Source: Brachionus rotundiformis
Taxonomy: Eukaryota > Rotifera > Eurotatoria > Ploima > Brachionidae
DNA: 64,000 bases
Direction: 5' to 3'
NCBI GenBank assembly: GCA_016802295.1
Contig: JAESIW010000129.1
Location: forward strand, 554,511 to 618,510
The notes under the pieces are model-generated. The model ran no database searches. It was not told the origin of the DNA and saw only the letters and a program-made list of their open reading frames with translations. Made by a program: the position numbers and the translations under genes. The first letter of the stretch is position 1; every line of letters begins with the position of its first letter. Positions 37,370 through 48,079 of the stretch are shown here, piece after piece.

Positions 37370-38281
37370 TATTGAAAATTTTAAACTCGGTGGTGATGGT
37401 AAAATCGTCGAAATCGACGAATCGTTATTTATCTAAGTGAAACACAACAAAGGCAAGGATTTAAAAAGGAGGCAAATATGGGTGTTTGGTATGTACGAGC
37501 GAGGTTCTAAACTATGCTTGTTTATCGTTGTGCCAAAACGAGATGTCTTCAATTTATTAAATGTTATCTACAAGTTTATCCTTTTTGGTACTTTGATCTA
37601 CTCAGATTGTTGAAAGGCTTATAGTCGTATCCGTGTCTTAGACAAATACTTCAAACACTTGACGGTCAATCATCAACTTTATTTCGTTAATCCAGAAAAC
37701 GGAGTGCACACATTGAGTCGGTCTGGAATGCTGCTAAGGTGCATATCAAAGTAATGAGGGGTGTTTCTAGAGATTATTTAGAGTCATATTTAGTTGAGTT
37801 TTGTTGGCGTCGTAAGGCTTGTTTGACCGGAAGAGGTGATGCTGCTGATGCTATTATCGACGAAATATCTAAATATGATTCAAGTAGATTTGATATGAAT
37901 GAGATGGCTGAAGCTTTGGTAAAGACTGATTGTGAAGTGTTTGATGTTGATTCAGGTGATGAATCAATCTCAAATGACCTTCCATTGTATGGCAACCATG
38001 GAGACCATGATTATCAGGCTGTTATTAGTTCAGCTATGGAAAGAGTAGAGAGTTCAGTTGTTGTAAGTGATAGCGGGAGTCCTAAATCAAGACAGATAGC
38101 TAGACTAAATCCTATTAAAGATGCTCCGATCACCATACCAGCCGTTGACCAAGTAATCGTCGAAAAAAAATCTTCAAAAAAAAGAGGGAGAAAGAAGAAT
38201 AGCGATACAAATAATGAAGCAATAGAGAGTACGTGTGATTTGCCGATAAAATATAATTTAAGAAGTCGGAAAAATAATTAG
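37370..38281 (+). pseudogene. Merlin / ISXO2-like (IS1595-type) transposase, frameshifted
   Basis: The plus strand reads NFKLGGDGKIVEIDES, then VKHNKGKDLKRRQIWVFGMY, ERGSKLCLFIVVPKRDVFNL, IYSD, KYFKHLTVNHQLYFVNPENG and, after a frameshift near 37713, IESVWNAAKVHIKVMRGVSR. This is the ISXO2-like DDE domain (VEIDES, IYSDCWKAY region, HLTVNH...ESVWNxxK). The tail runs to 38281 with a basic segment (KKSSKKRGRKKN). Stops and frameshifts near 37430 and 37610 disable it. It lies in the gap between the two halves of a Tc1/mariner transposase, on the opposite strand. Confidence 0.75.
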
Positions 38282-38330
38282 AGAGACTAAGTTTATTGAT
38301 TATTTTGATTGATTTTTATTTCTAAAAAAA

Positions 38331-38416
38331 TTGTCCAACTTTTAAATTAATTGTCCACCTAATTAAATAATTGTCCAGCTGTTTTTTGTTTTTTAATTTT
38401 TTTTTAATTGTCCACG
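38331..38416 (+). repeat. Regularly spaced TTGTCCA repeats near the Merlin-like 3' end
   Basis: TTGTCCA occurs at 38331, 38351 and 38371, exactly 20 bases apart, and again at 38408, each preceded by AA or AAT. Such subterminal repeats are common transposase-binding sites. Here they follow the transposase frame by about 50 bases. Confidence 0.6.
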
Positions 38417-38435
38417 AATGATACAAGACCCCTTT

Positions 38436-38765
38436 TTAATCTTATCTTTCTGGGTTAAAAGGAGTTTATTGACCGCTGTATGAGACTCTTTTTTGAGAAA
38501 TCTCATTACAGTATACTTATCCTAACCCCTCGAGTCTTATAATTTTTTTGATAGCTAGATATAGAGTCTTTTCTAATCTCTCTAGAAATGTAATTTTCAT
38601 CCCTAAGAGTCAGCTTCCGAGGTCTACCAGAACGGCTTCGATCAGACACAGTACAAGTCTCTTCATATCGTTTTTTAGTTGAAGAGACACATTTTGGTTA
38701 TACACATAACATATTGGCTTTCTCATTTTGCTTTTTATCTCCACTTTTTAGCAGACCCATGATCT
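38436..38765 (-). pseudogene. Tc1/mariner transposase, N-terminal part
   Basis: The minus strand reads MGLLKSGDKKQNEKANMLCV, then RSRSGRPRKLTLRDENYISR, EIRKDSISSYQK and, after frameshifts, RFLKKESHTAVNKLLLTQKD KIK. This is the paired helix-turn-helix region of Tc1-like transposases, with the GRPR-type AT-hook (SGRPRKLT). The part between KDKIK and the IFQQD of the 37046-37356 fragment, including the first two catalytic acids, is missing. Confidence 0.75.
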
Positions 38766-39037
38766 GCAGGCACACAGCCCTAGAAGACACCCAGGCAGAC
38801 ACAAAGAGGTGGTTTTCCTGAAATTAAAATACTATTTTAAATCAAAAATTCACTAAAACAGTTCAATGATCAGTTAACATTTTCAATTTAATTTACAAGT
38901 GTTTTATTCATCGATGAAATACTAAAAATTTATTTGTTAAATATAAAATTTTATTCATGATCTATTTATAATAAAAATTATACAAAAATTAATTTCATTT
39001 ATTTTAGTTTTTAATTTTATTCTAAAAAGAGACAAAA

Positions 39038-42000
39038 TCATTCATAAGCTAATAAACTTGATCCATTAGTTAGCTTAATGACATGGTCAACTTTACGGCT
39101 TGTTGGCTTTATATAACCCATAAACTGTAATTCTGTAATTGTCCTGAAAAACAACGCTCTAAAAATAAAATAAATAAATAGATCTATTTTTTGAAAATTT
39201 ATTAATTATAATAAAACGTACATTAGTTGTTTTTTTCTACTTTCTTTTAACTCATCAAGTCCTGAATTTTCCAATCTATCCACAAACGCCTGCAACCAAT
39301 CATGTAAATTGATCATGTGTCCGCACTCGAGATATAACTTATAGACAATATTTAGTGGCAAAATTGCCGAGTCAAGGTCTATTTTGGTCACAGGGCTTGT
39401 ACCAGTACTTTTCCTGGAATTTTTCATCTTTTTCCTTGGTGACTCAGATACATTTTCTGGTAAAATACCACCTGATTTGAGATAACCAAAAGAGTTAAGC
39501 AAGCACTCATGCATATTCAAACGCTGTACGTCAAATAGTCTTTTTTTCATTCGGTCATAATCAGAATAGCAAAAATAACCACTAAATGGTAAATCAGTCG
39601 AATAATCATTGTCAAAATAGATTGAAAATTGTTCGCTTAACCAATCTATCATACATTGTTTAAAATTATTTAAAATTTTGGCTGTATGAGCCTTTCTTTG
39701 TTGTTGGGTCAAATGTTTTGCCTGAACTGCGGACTTGTGCTTAGATGGCGAATTTTCAGATATGACTTTTAAGGTTCTGGCTGAAGATCTTCTACTTACA
39801 AGCGATTTGGGCGACTCATCAGCCATGAACTCAAGTTGATTTACCTTGGAATCTATGTCATATATGTCACTGGTCTGTGAAGATGCCAATACTTCATCTT
39901 CTTCGTTAAAACTAGTGTCACAATTTTGGATGGTAAACTTTTGCTTCATTTTTTCCAAAAGTTCATAAAAGTCGTGCAGCTCGTTCAAAAACTCGGTGTC
40001 AAAACTGCTCTCATTGTTAAAGCATTTGGTCCTAATGAGTTTTATAAATGAGCTCACTATATCATTTACTGTGTTTAGAGAAGATAGTTGGAGAAGTTTT
40101 TTCAGGTCCATAAACTGTTCAGAGTCGCAGAACTTTTTGGCTTTGTTTTTGGTACAACTAAAATTGCTCATCTTGACATATAATTCAATAAAACTCCGGT
40201 TGCTGTACAACGAGTTCTCGTCCTGGTCAGTGGGAAAATTCTTCACTATTTCGTAAAGCATGTGGCACATCAAGACAAATTGGTTATTGAAATGTTGCCA
40301 CTTTTTTTGAATCTGCTGGACACAGATACTCACTGAATTTTCATTTAAATCGCTACAAATAGATCTGATCAAGGCTTTATTTAAATCATTTTGGTTCAAT
40401 TTTTGCATGAGAGCTTCGAATGTGTTAATGCTTTCGAGTTCATTGGTGACAAATAAAGCGTTTAGGTCATTTGTTTGGATGTGGTCAAAGAAACAAAACT
40501 GAAAAACTTTTTTGATAAAATTTTTATTTTCTAGATGAAAAATGTTACCTTTAAAGCGTGGATAAAACTTGATATGGAATAATTGTAGTCATGGTATATA
40601 TCCATTAAGTATTTGAAAATGTCGCCGGATATTTTAAACAGCATTGAGTCCTCAATGAACAACTAGTAATAAAAGTTTAACAACTTAAATAATAATTATA
40701 TCCTAATTTGTGATTTGTTGTGGTCAAATTCCTAAAAAAGGCGCTTGAACCATATCAATTCTTGATATTTTTTTAGTTTAAATGTAGAAAAATTACTAAT
40801 TTATCTCTCACGATAATTTTTAAAAAACTTATCAAGGTTTATGAATTCATTTAATAAATGTAAACTAAATTATTAACTAAAACAATCATTTTACTTTATT
40901 AAAAAAACAGCATGTCTTTAGATTTTAATTATCTATAACTATGAAATGTTGATCTGTTTAGAGTTAATTGTTAATTATCAGAATCCCTTACTATTTTTTA
41001 ACACTAGAAGACCCGACGGGTTTTTTAGACCCATTTTTTTAAATTTCAAATCTCAATATCTTTTGAATGCAGAAACAGAATTTAATATTCAGTATTTTAT
41101 TTTATAGATTTATGGAGACTTTATTGAATATAAAAAAAAAATGTTGCTATTCTATGATAATTTTTTTAAAAATTAGTTTTTAAATTATTGTCATTTTTTG
41201 GTCGGGCTTTCTAGTGTTAAATTAAATCAAAGAAATTTTAAGAACTTTATTTCTAAATTTATTTTGGTTACCAAAACTATTATAATTGTATTTGAAATGG
41301 TCTATTGCCAAAGTTTATAATCCTATTTCAAAAAAAACATACCCAAAAATTTTACTAAATGATATTTTTCAACTATTTTTAAATTCTAAAACTAAATGAA
41401 GAGACATAACATGCTAAACCATTACCAAATATTATACATAATTGTGCATTTGTAATTCCTTATATAAAAATTAAATTAAACCCCTACAATAGAACTTTTG
41501 GTGTAAATGATGATCCTACATGATGTAAGATTAAAAACTATTGTTTAATAAATTTGATCTTAAACTTAATTTTACCAATTGTTTTATAATCACCATTGGA
41601 ATTTTTTAATCAAATGATAAATATCTAAGGTTTCTTAAACATATCTTATTTAAATTATCAAGATTCAATCTAAATATTATTAATACTTAAATGTTAAAGA
41701 ATACTCTTTGGCAAGCAAATGGTAATAAAATAAAATTTGTATCGTTTTTCTATGCAACTAAAGATAAATTAGACTGGCCAAGTTTAAAAAGCAAAAATTT
41801 AATTAAATACTTTTTCAATAAATCTATCGACGTATTGATCTGGAGACATCAGATAGAGCTTTTTAATACAAAGTTTTGAGATAACACTGCTACTTAGCTG
41901 TTCTTGGATAATGTTTGTTTGAGAAGCGAGCTCTATAATGAAGTAGATTGGCAAACTCTCCATATGACAGCTTGGAAACAAAAAAAATCAAATAAGAAAA

Positions 42001-42894
42001 AAAAACTCCATTTGATTGTACCTTATCAATGACACAAAACATTCAATTGTTTCTTTAGGTATAAGTTCGAATTGTTTGAAAAAAAATATCACTGAACCAG
42101 TGCGAATATCATTCTTTAGCAAAATATTAACCATTTATGTCAAAAAACCAAAAATTTAATTTAGTTACTCTATTCTCTGAATTAATGTAATCAAAAAGAT
42201 ATCTGAATGTGAAAAGATTTCTTTTGATTAATTTTTCCTCCGAGTCTACAATGGCTTCCCATTGAGAAAAAATGGAATTTACCAAAGTTTTGATATTTGC
42301 CGAGTTTTTTTCATTTATAAAAAATATATTCCGAGTAAAATTATCTTCCAATTTAACTCTGAGATTTTGGCACAGATAAGCATAGTCTTGGGTATTGATG
42401 CCAGTAAACAAAGCAATAGTTGGTATCACATTGCAGACCGGGTTGAAAATTATCTCTTCAGATGAACCCGTACACACTGCCCTCTTGAAAGCATAATAGT
42501 CAAAATACTGAATTACATTGTCGTAAGTTGACTCGAACAAATCCTGGTGAATTTCCTATAAATAAAATATGAAACCATCATTTACCACTAATTACCAATT
42601 GAAAAATAATTTAACTTGTTTATTTTTTTTAATTTTTTCCTCAAAAATATTGAATACATCACTAAGAATGTCAGAATTTTCTTTGATTGTGGTCGAATTG
42701 ACCACCGATTGTCTTTTATTCTTTTTTGTAGATTGTGAAACAGACTTGCGGCGCGAATTACGTGGTGTCTTTGGAGTAGCAGGAGTCTGAGCGACCAAAC
42801 TACTTGGTTTATGTATTCTGATGTATTCCTTGGTGCAAAATTAATTATCTGATCTTAGACCAATTTTTCTTTTTCCAATACTTACTTCGCTCAT
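39038..42894 (-). CDS. ORC3: ORC3, origin recognition complex subunit 3
   Basis: Subunit of the complex that marks replication origins in the nucleus. Eight exons join in frame: 42894-42886 (MSE only), 42828-42616, 42555-42169, 42113-42022, 41970-41811, 40662-40549, 40498-39222 and 39158-39038, about 790 residues (human about 711). The N-terminus is basic (TPKTPRNSRRKSVSQSTKKN). IPTIALFTGINTQDYAYLCQ matches the start of the ORC3 AAA-like domain, and VIFFFKQFELIPKETIECFV is its Walker-B-region equivalent. IYHDYNYSISSFIHALK follows. The C-terminal winged-helix part has VYKLYLECGHMINLHDWLQA and LFFRTITELQFMGYIKPTSR KVDHVIKLT, near-diagnostic for ORC3. A 160-residue polar insert (about 560-720) contains basic SPRKKMKNSRK. 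Large introns: the one at 40663-41810 carries a MITE. Identity firm; small exons deduced from phase. Confidence 0.92.
41002..41216. mobile_element. piggyBac-like MITE
   Basis: 215 bases flanked on both sides by TTAA (40998-41001 and 41217-41220), with ends CACTAGAAGACCCGAC and GTCGGGCTTTCTAGTG that are inverted repeats. TTAA target duplication and a CxCTAG-type end are features of piggyBac elements. No coding capacity. It sits in an ORC3 intron. Confidence 0.85.
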
Positions 42895-43062
42895 TTTAAA
42901 TTTTAAACTTTTAATTTTTTTCAATGCGTGTCTTTAATATTGGCTTATAGATACACAATTAATTGTCTTGTAACTAGTTTGTTAAATTTTACGGTAAGAG
43001 TACAAATACAGAGAGCAAAAAAAAGATAAATTTTTTAATTATTTTTATTGATAAAAAAATTA

Positions 43063-46000
43063 TTAGTCTGAGTCTAAACAACATCTTGGATTCTCGTATG
43101 TATCTCTTTCTTTTCTTATCATCTCGTCTAATTGCTAAAAAAATACCCTTTTATATCGGCTTGAATTAAATACCTCTTACCTTTGAAACTTCAATGGCAT
43201 TTGGTCTTTCATTCACTGGCTTGATTAATCTGGAAAAAAAATTAAAATTAAATTAATTTAAAAAAAAACTTACGAATAAAATAAATTTCTGATTCTTTTC
43301 CGACAATTGATCTCAGGTCTGGGAAATTGACAATTGGAAATAATAAATCTTAAATCTTTATTATCAAATAAATGTTCCAGCTCAAACATTTCATATATGA
43401 CACAGCCCACTGACCTTTTTTTTTAATTAACTGTAAACAATTAAAAATTTAAATTCCAATTAATTTACCAAACATCACAGCGATTATCAGGTCTTAAGCT
43501 AATTAAAATTTCAGGACTAAAATAGCATGGCACCTGATCTCTATTTTTATCCTCGATTTGGTTTATCTCATCCTGCAGGACATAATCAACAGCGAAATTT
43601 CCAAGTTTTAATTTTTCATTACGTAAATATATATTTCTTGAATAAAAAAATTAATTTGAAAATTTAAGCTAATTAATAAGAACAAACTTTGGCCTTATGT
43701 CTCTGTGTATTATCCTATTTTCATGTAAAAAGCACACTCCATTGATTAGATAAAAGATAAAGTCAAACACTTTATCTTCGGAAAAGCTTCTGTGCTCATT
43801 TTTAAGCTTTCTGATGAGATCGGCAAGGGTTCCTTCCTATTAAAGATAATTCTTAATCGAAAAATTATTTTATTTCCTTTTAAACTTGCTTCGAAAAATT
43901 CACCACTATAACAAACTTTGTGACTTAGATCAAAATACTCATCGATTAAAGCTATAAATGGACTTTTTAATTCTTTTATTCTTTTATGAACTTCCCTGAG
44001 ATAATTTATATCTTTTTTAACTTCAATGTTATTATTATATTTTATAATTCTTAGCAAACGACTTTGAAAATTAATAAAAATTAGAAAAAAAAATTTTAAA
44101 TAATAATTTTTTATATCACAAGAACCATTTTAATTCTATTGATATTTTTATTCAATAGATTAAGAACTTAGCAGAGAATTATTAAGACTTCTCTATACTT
44201 CATTTGTGAAACCTCATCTGTTGTATGCAGCGGAAACCCATAGTCCCAATTTGGTAAATATAGGCATTAAAATTCTTGAAAAAGTACATAGAAGACCGAC
44301 AAGATTGATTTATTCTACTAGAACCAAGAACTATGATATCAATTTCGCTTGTAGTGTAAAAAACCTAAGAAGACCGCATGACAATAGACTGATTTAATTG
44401 CTGAGGCTCACTAAGATATAATTTCTTAAGAAATCGCTGAGTAAAATTATGGAAAAGTTTATCATTTAGTGCTATTAATGCCAATTAAGTCTTTGGAATT
44501 GAGAAAACCAAAGTTTGTCAAAGCCTAAAAGTCAATAAGGCTAAACGCTTTTGAGCGTTAGTGTATCTTTACTATTACTACTACTGATAGAAATAAAGTG
44601 TTAAATTTTAAATCAATTTTCAATTATTCTATCGAATTTTTTAAAATTTTACAATGTTTTTTTAATAATGAAGTTAGCATAAAAAATTGAATTCTTTTAA
44701 TTTTCAATAAAGGTCCTAATTGATTTAAAATTTGATACTTTGATTCCATCAATAAATATAATAAATTAATTAAAAATGATAAAAAGGTAAAAAATTGTTC
44801 TCATGATCAAAAAATTTCCTCATTTGATAAACAAATACCGTTTTTTATTTTTTGTAATTGTTAGATAATCCATAAAATGCTCACTGTTCTGAATAACCTG
44901 CTTGACTTTATATTCATTTATTTTACCTTTAAAAGTTTTATTTTTTTCTTTAAATTTTTCTGATCTAAAATTTAAATTAATTAAAATATTATTAATTATT
45001 GATGTAATGCAGCTTGATTAGTTACATATCAAGCTCTAGGTCCGATTTTGAGCAATTGTTTTCCTCGTCACTGTCACTCAAATGCTCATCTTGGTCCCTG
45101 TTTTCGAACCATTTCTCAAACCGGTCGTCGAAAGCTTTGAGCAAGTAATCGCGGAAGTTCAGAGAGTCCGATATTTCCTCACTTTTTTTTCTTACCTGTA
45201 GGAAATTCAACTTATTAAAAGTCAATTTATTAGAATGGAATTACTATCTTATCCCTGCTGAAATAATCGCTGGCTATTTTAATCAACCTCTCCGGCCTTG
45301 AGCGGCTAGTTGGTGACAATTTGGTCATTCTTGATTTAGAATTTAAAAATTAGGATAAAAACAGTATTTTCAAGCTTTAAGCTTCACTTTTTAAACAGGT
45401 TATTTAATGACTTAGAGTAATTGGCGGGCAAGTTTGGACTTTTCCAATCATCAAAATTTTGGTTCAACAAACAAAAGTGCTTCCATTCACAAGTACAAAT
45501 TTCATATATAATCCATCCAATGCACCTAAAAGACAAGTTTATTGGATCAAGTTGTGCTATTCTGGTCAAATATACCAAACATGGTATTTAAAGTTTATTT
45601 TTCCACGCTTGACAACCTCTGGACAATTGAACATGCCGTAATTTTCGCTCAGGTTTATTTCGACAATTGAGTTGTCGTCAGAAACTAACTGAGCGTATTC
45701 GAGACCGTCAATTTTAAGTTGACCATTGTGAACAAAAATTGTGCTTTGGAAGAAAATAATTAAAAATTATTAAAAGATAAATTATCAACCATTTGTGTAC
45801 TAGGTGCTTAATTTTCTGTGAATAATTCTATTTCGATTGAGAAACTCAATCGCTCTTAATAGCTGTAGGATCCAATTTTTTATCTGTTCATCATTGTCTT
45901 GTTTTTTAAAGCGATTATCTATCAAAAACTTATTCAAATCACCTTCCTAATAAATTTTTAAAAAGTTAAAATATAACAGTAATTTAATTGTTGAATACTC

Positions 46001-46316
46001 TGCAGTATTCCATCAAAATAAAGCTAAACTCATCAATAATTGTACAATTTTCGTAAAAAAGAAAATTATTCTTAAAATTATTAATTGGATTTTTAAAAAG
46101 AATCTCATTAATCTTATATGCATCTTCGGCAGTCTTGTTTTTTGTGATAAACCGGCTTAAAACATATCTTAAATTAATTAAGAGTGAACAGTTTGGAAAA
46201 TAGTAGAATAGGTGTTACGTTTTGCCAGTTTCGTCACAAAGTAACCACGATTTTGGTCCAATTTGCTTCAAATTGCTGAATTTTCCATTCAGAAACTTGT
46301 TAAGAGATGACGTCAT
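43063..46316 (-). CDS. Tandem protein-kinase-like protein, both domains degenerate
   Basis: Fourteen exons join in frame: 46316-46219, 46167-45999, 45946-45801, 45743-45576, 45525-45388, 45329-45245, 45195-45026, 44964-44839, 44061-43886, 43832-43688, 43636-43469, 43414-43274, 43229-43181 and 43134-43063, giving 616 residues. Domain 1 (about 20-270) has EYCREGDLNKFL, then RIIHRKLSTYTIFV with HRK for HRD (132-134) and Thr for the metal-binding Asn. IDGLEY (150-152) replaces DFG, and WCIGWIIYE is the helix-F motif. Domain 2 (about 330-590) keeps HRDIRPKN (468-475) but has LGNFAVD for DFG (487-489) and no glycine loop; DVWSVGCVIYEMFE follows. The style is NEK-like, but no orthologue is recognised. 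Without the 45025-44965 intron the frame stops at 45022, giving 325 residues with domain 1 only, so a short form or two genes remain possible. Confidence 0.7.
44165..44580 (+). pseudogene. LINE reverse-transcriptase tail in a kinase-gene intron
   Basis: Plus strand, opposite to the host gene: LLRLLYTSFVKPHLLYAAET, then ILEKVHRRPTRLIYSTRTK and NYDINFACSVKNLRRPHDNR, matching the thumb region of CR1/Jockey-type elements (SFVRPHLEYA...LEKVQRRATRLI). A stop follows at 44397 and a (TAC)n-like tail lies near 44565-44583. Confidence 0.75.
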
Positions 46317-46499
46317 GTCTAAAATTGAAGTGATTTTTAAATTTCAAGAAATACGAAATTATGGAAAAAAGCTGAAACAGCAAAATAGAGTGTAACCAAG
46401 TTACGTGAACAACATGAGAATATTTGGATTTAACATTTTATAAATTAAAAATTTAAAAATCGATTACTAAATCTGGTCCAGACGGATTAAGAAAATGAA

Positions 46500-46572
46500 G
46501 GGTCTGTGGCGCAATGGATAACGCGTCTGACTACGAATCAGGAGATTGCAGGTTCGACTCCTGCCAGACTCG
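46500..46572 (+). tRNA. tRNA-Arg(ACG)
   Basis: Same 73-base sequence as the copies at 36281 and 36835. Its 5' flank AAGAAAATGAA matches that of the inverted copy at 47266-47338. Terminator GTTTTT follows. Confidence 0.97.
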
Positions 46573-46824
46573 AAGTTTTTGCCAATCTTGTACCAAAAAT
46601 AAGTCTGGAATAATAATAATAATTTTTTTTGTTATTTTTTATTTTATTTAAAAGAACAAAATTAATACTTTTGTATGCAAGAAATTTATGAGAGTGTGGG
46701 AAATTGGCACTATCCTTCTATTGTGTTTTTAAATTAATGACTAATATAATAAATTTTTTTAATTCAAATATTATTTTTTTTATATTATGTGTTGAAATAA
46801 TTCTAAATATGATAAGGATTATAA

Positions 46825-46897
46825 GGGTCTGTGGCGCAATGGATAACGCGTCTGACTACGAATCAGGAGATTGCAGGTTCGACTCCTGCCAGACTCG
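46825..46897 (+). tRNA. tRNA-Arg(ACG)
   Basis: Same 73-base sequence, 325 bases after the previous copy, followed by AAGTTTTTT. A 71-codon open frame across it (46704-46919) is accidental. Confidence 0.97.
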
Positions 46898-47265
46898 AAG
46901 TTTTTTGTTAGATTTTTAAAATTTCAAAGCCCGTGTGTAGAGGAAAAAGAAGATCTTTCCAATGTCTGTGCACAACTGGAAGCATGTTTTAATCCCATCA
47001 AAAGGTAGCACTTGTTTTAACTGGGTGATAATTGTGTTGTCGAAGATCAGCCGGATGTAGTTACCACAAAAAGAGAAGGGTGACCTCTATTTCATGTTAT
47101 ATTGTATGGACCAAAATATAGTTTAGAATTTAGCAATTGATCTTAATTAATTTTTTCCCATTTTTTCTTATAAGATAATCCATTCATTTTTAAATCATAA
47201 ATAAATAAAATATTTGAAATTAAAAAAATAAAAATATTTTAACTTTTTAACATAAAAAAAAACTT

Positions 47266-47338
47266 CGAGTCTGGCAGGACTCGAACCTGCAATCTCCTGA
47301 TTCGTAGTCAGACGCGTTATCCATTGCGCCACAGACCC
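47266..47338 (-). tRNA. tRNA-Arg(ACG), T-loop variant
   Basis: Minus strand. It differs from the other copies by one base in the T-loop (TTCGAGT for TTCGACT), which does not disturb pairing. Its 5' flank AAGAAAATGAA is shared with the copy at 46500, so the two form an inverted duplication. Confidence 0.96.
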
Positions 47339-47559
47339 TTCATTTTCTTGCATTCCAATTAATCCAATTTGGTATTAATTTTTTTCTAGTTATACTAAAT
47401 TATAATTGAGAAAGTATAGAATAATATTTTTTATAAAGTAACGAAAAAAAAATTTTAAAAGTTTATTTTTTAATTTTTTATTCACTAAACTTTAAAAATT
47501 ATTGTTATCATGTCTCGTAGTGATTTATATCATTTCAATCACTACAGTATTTGCTCCGT

Positions 47560-48032
47560 CGTATCCGGAAGTGAAACTTCTTGCTTTGAGACCGTATTCG
47601 GAGGCACTTAATTCTCCTAAACAGATTTAGGATGGACTTCTTGGTATTTAATACACTCACTGCCTTCTTAAGTTTTGCCATCAGCACTTAAAGGACAAAG
47701 GATAAAGGACTTGAGCTTATCCTTATCCTTATGTGCTATTAGCAGGTCATCTAAATGTCCAAAAGTGTATTTAGCATTTGAAGAACCTGAGAACGCAAAT
47801 CAGCATCATTTGCTGAATGAAGGAGGTTGAAAATAATTAAATTTCTGTTTGGGTCACTTTTCTTAATTTTAGACTGTAAACTCTTTGACCTAGCTAATCC
47901 TTCCGATGGCCATATTCTTAGACCCAATCTCAATTTATTATATAATGATTTAGGCATCGGGAATACCATATTATACTTGGGGATATCTGTGAGAAGATAA
48001 AAGTATGTGTCCACCTCTATAGTGCACGGCAA
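47560..48032 (-). pseudogene. LINE ORF1-like remnant
   Basis: A minus-strand frame contains LARSKSLQSKIKKSDPNRNL then IIFNLLHSANDADLRSQVLQ, the RNxIIFNLxES...D pattern found in ORF1/nucleic-acid-binding proteins of LINEs. It continues past a stop as HLDDLLIAHKDKDKLKSFIL and, further on with shifts, ASEYGLKARSFTSGYDGA. It is separate from, and downstream on the same strand of, the reverse-transcriptase remnant at 48080-48850. Confidence 0.5.
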
Positions 48033-48079
48033 GGAGAGTTTTTACTTTTTATAATAAAAATAAAAAGTTGATTATTATT

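Noticed and set aside
46704..46919. 71-codon open frame on the plus strand
   Set aside because: Its C-terminal half is the translated tRNA-Arg gene at 46825-46897.
36281..47338. Near-identical repeats of about 73 bases that could look like a repeat array
   Set aside because: They are tRNA-Arg genes with full cloverleaf pairing; spacing is irregular and orientation mixed, and CRISPR arrays are not expected in an animal genome.
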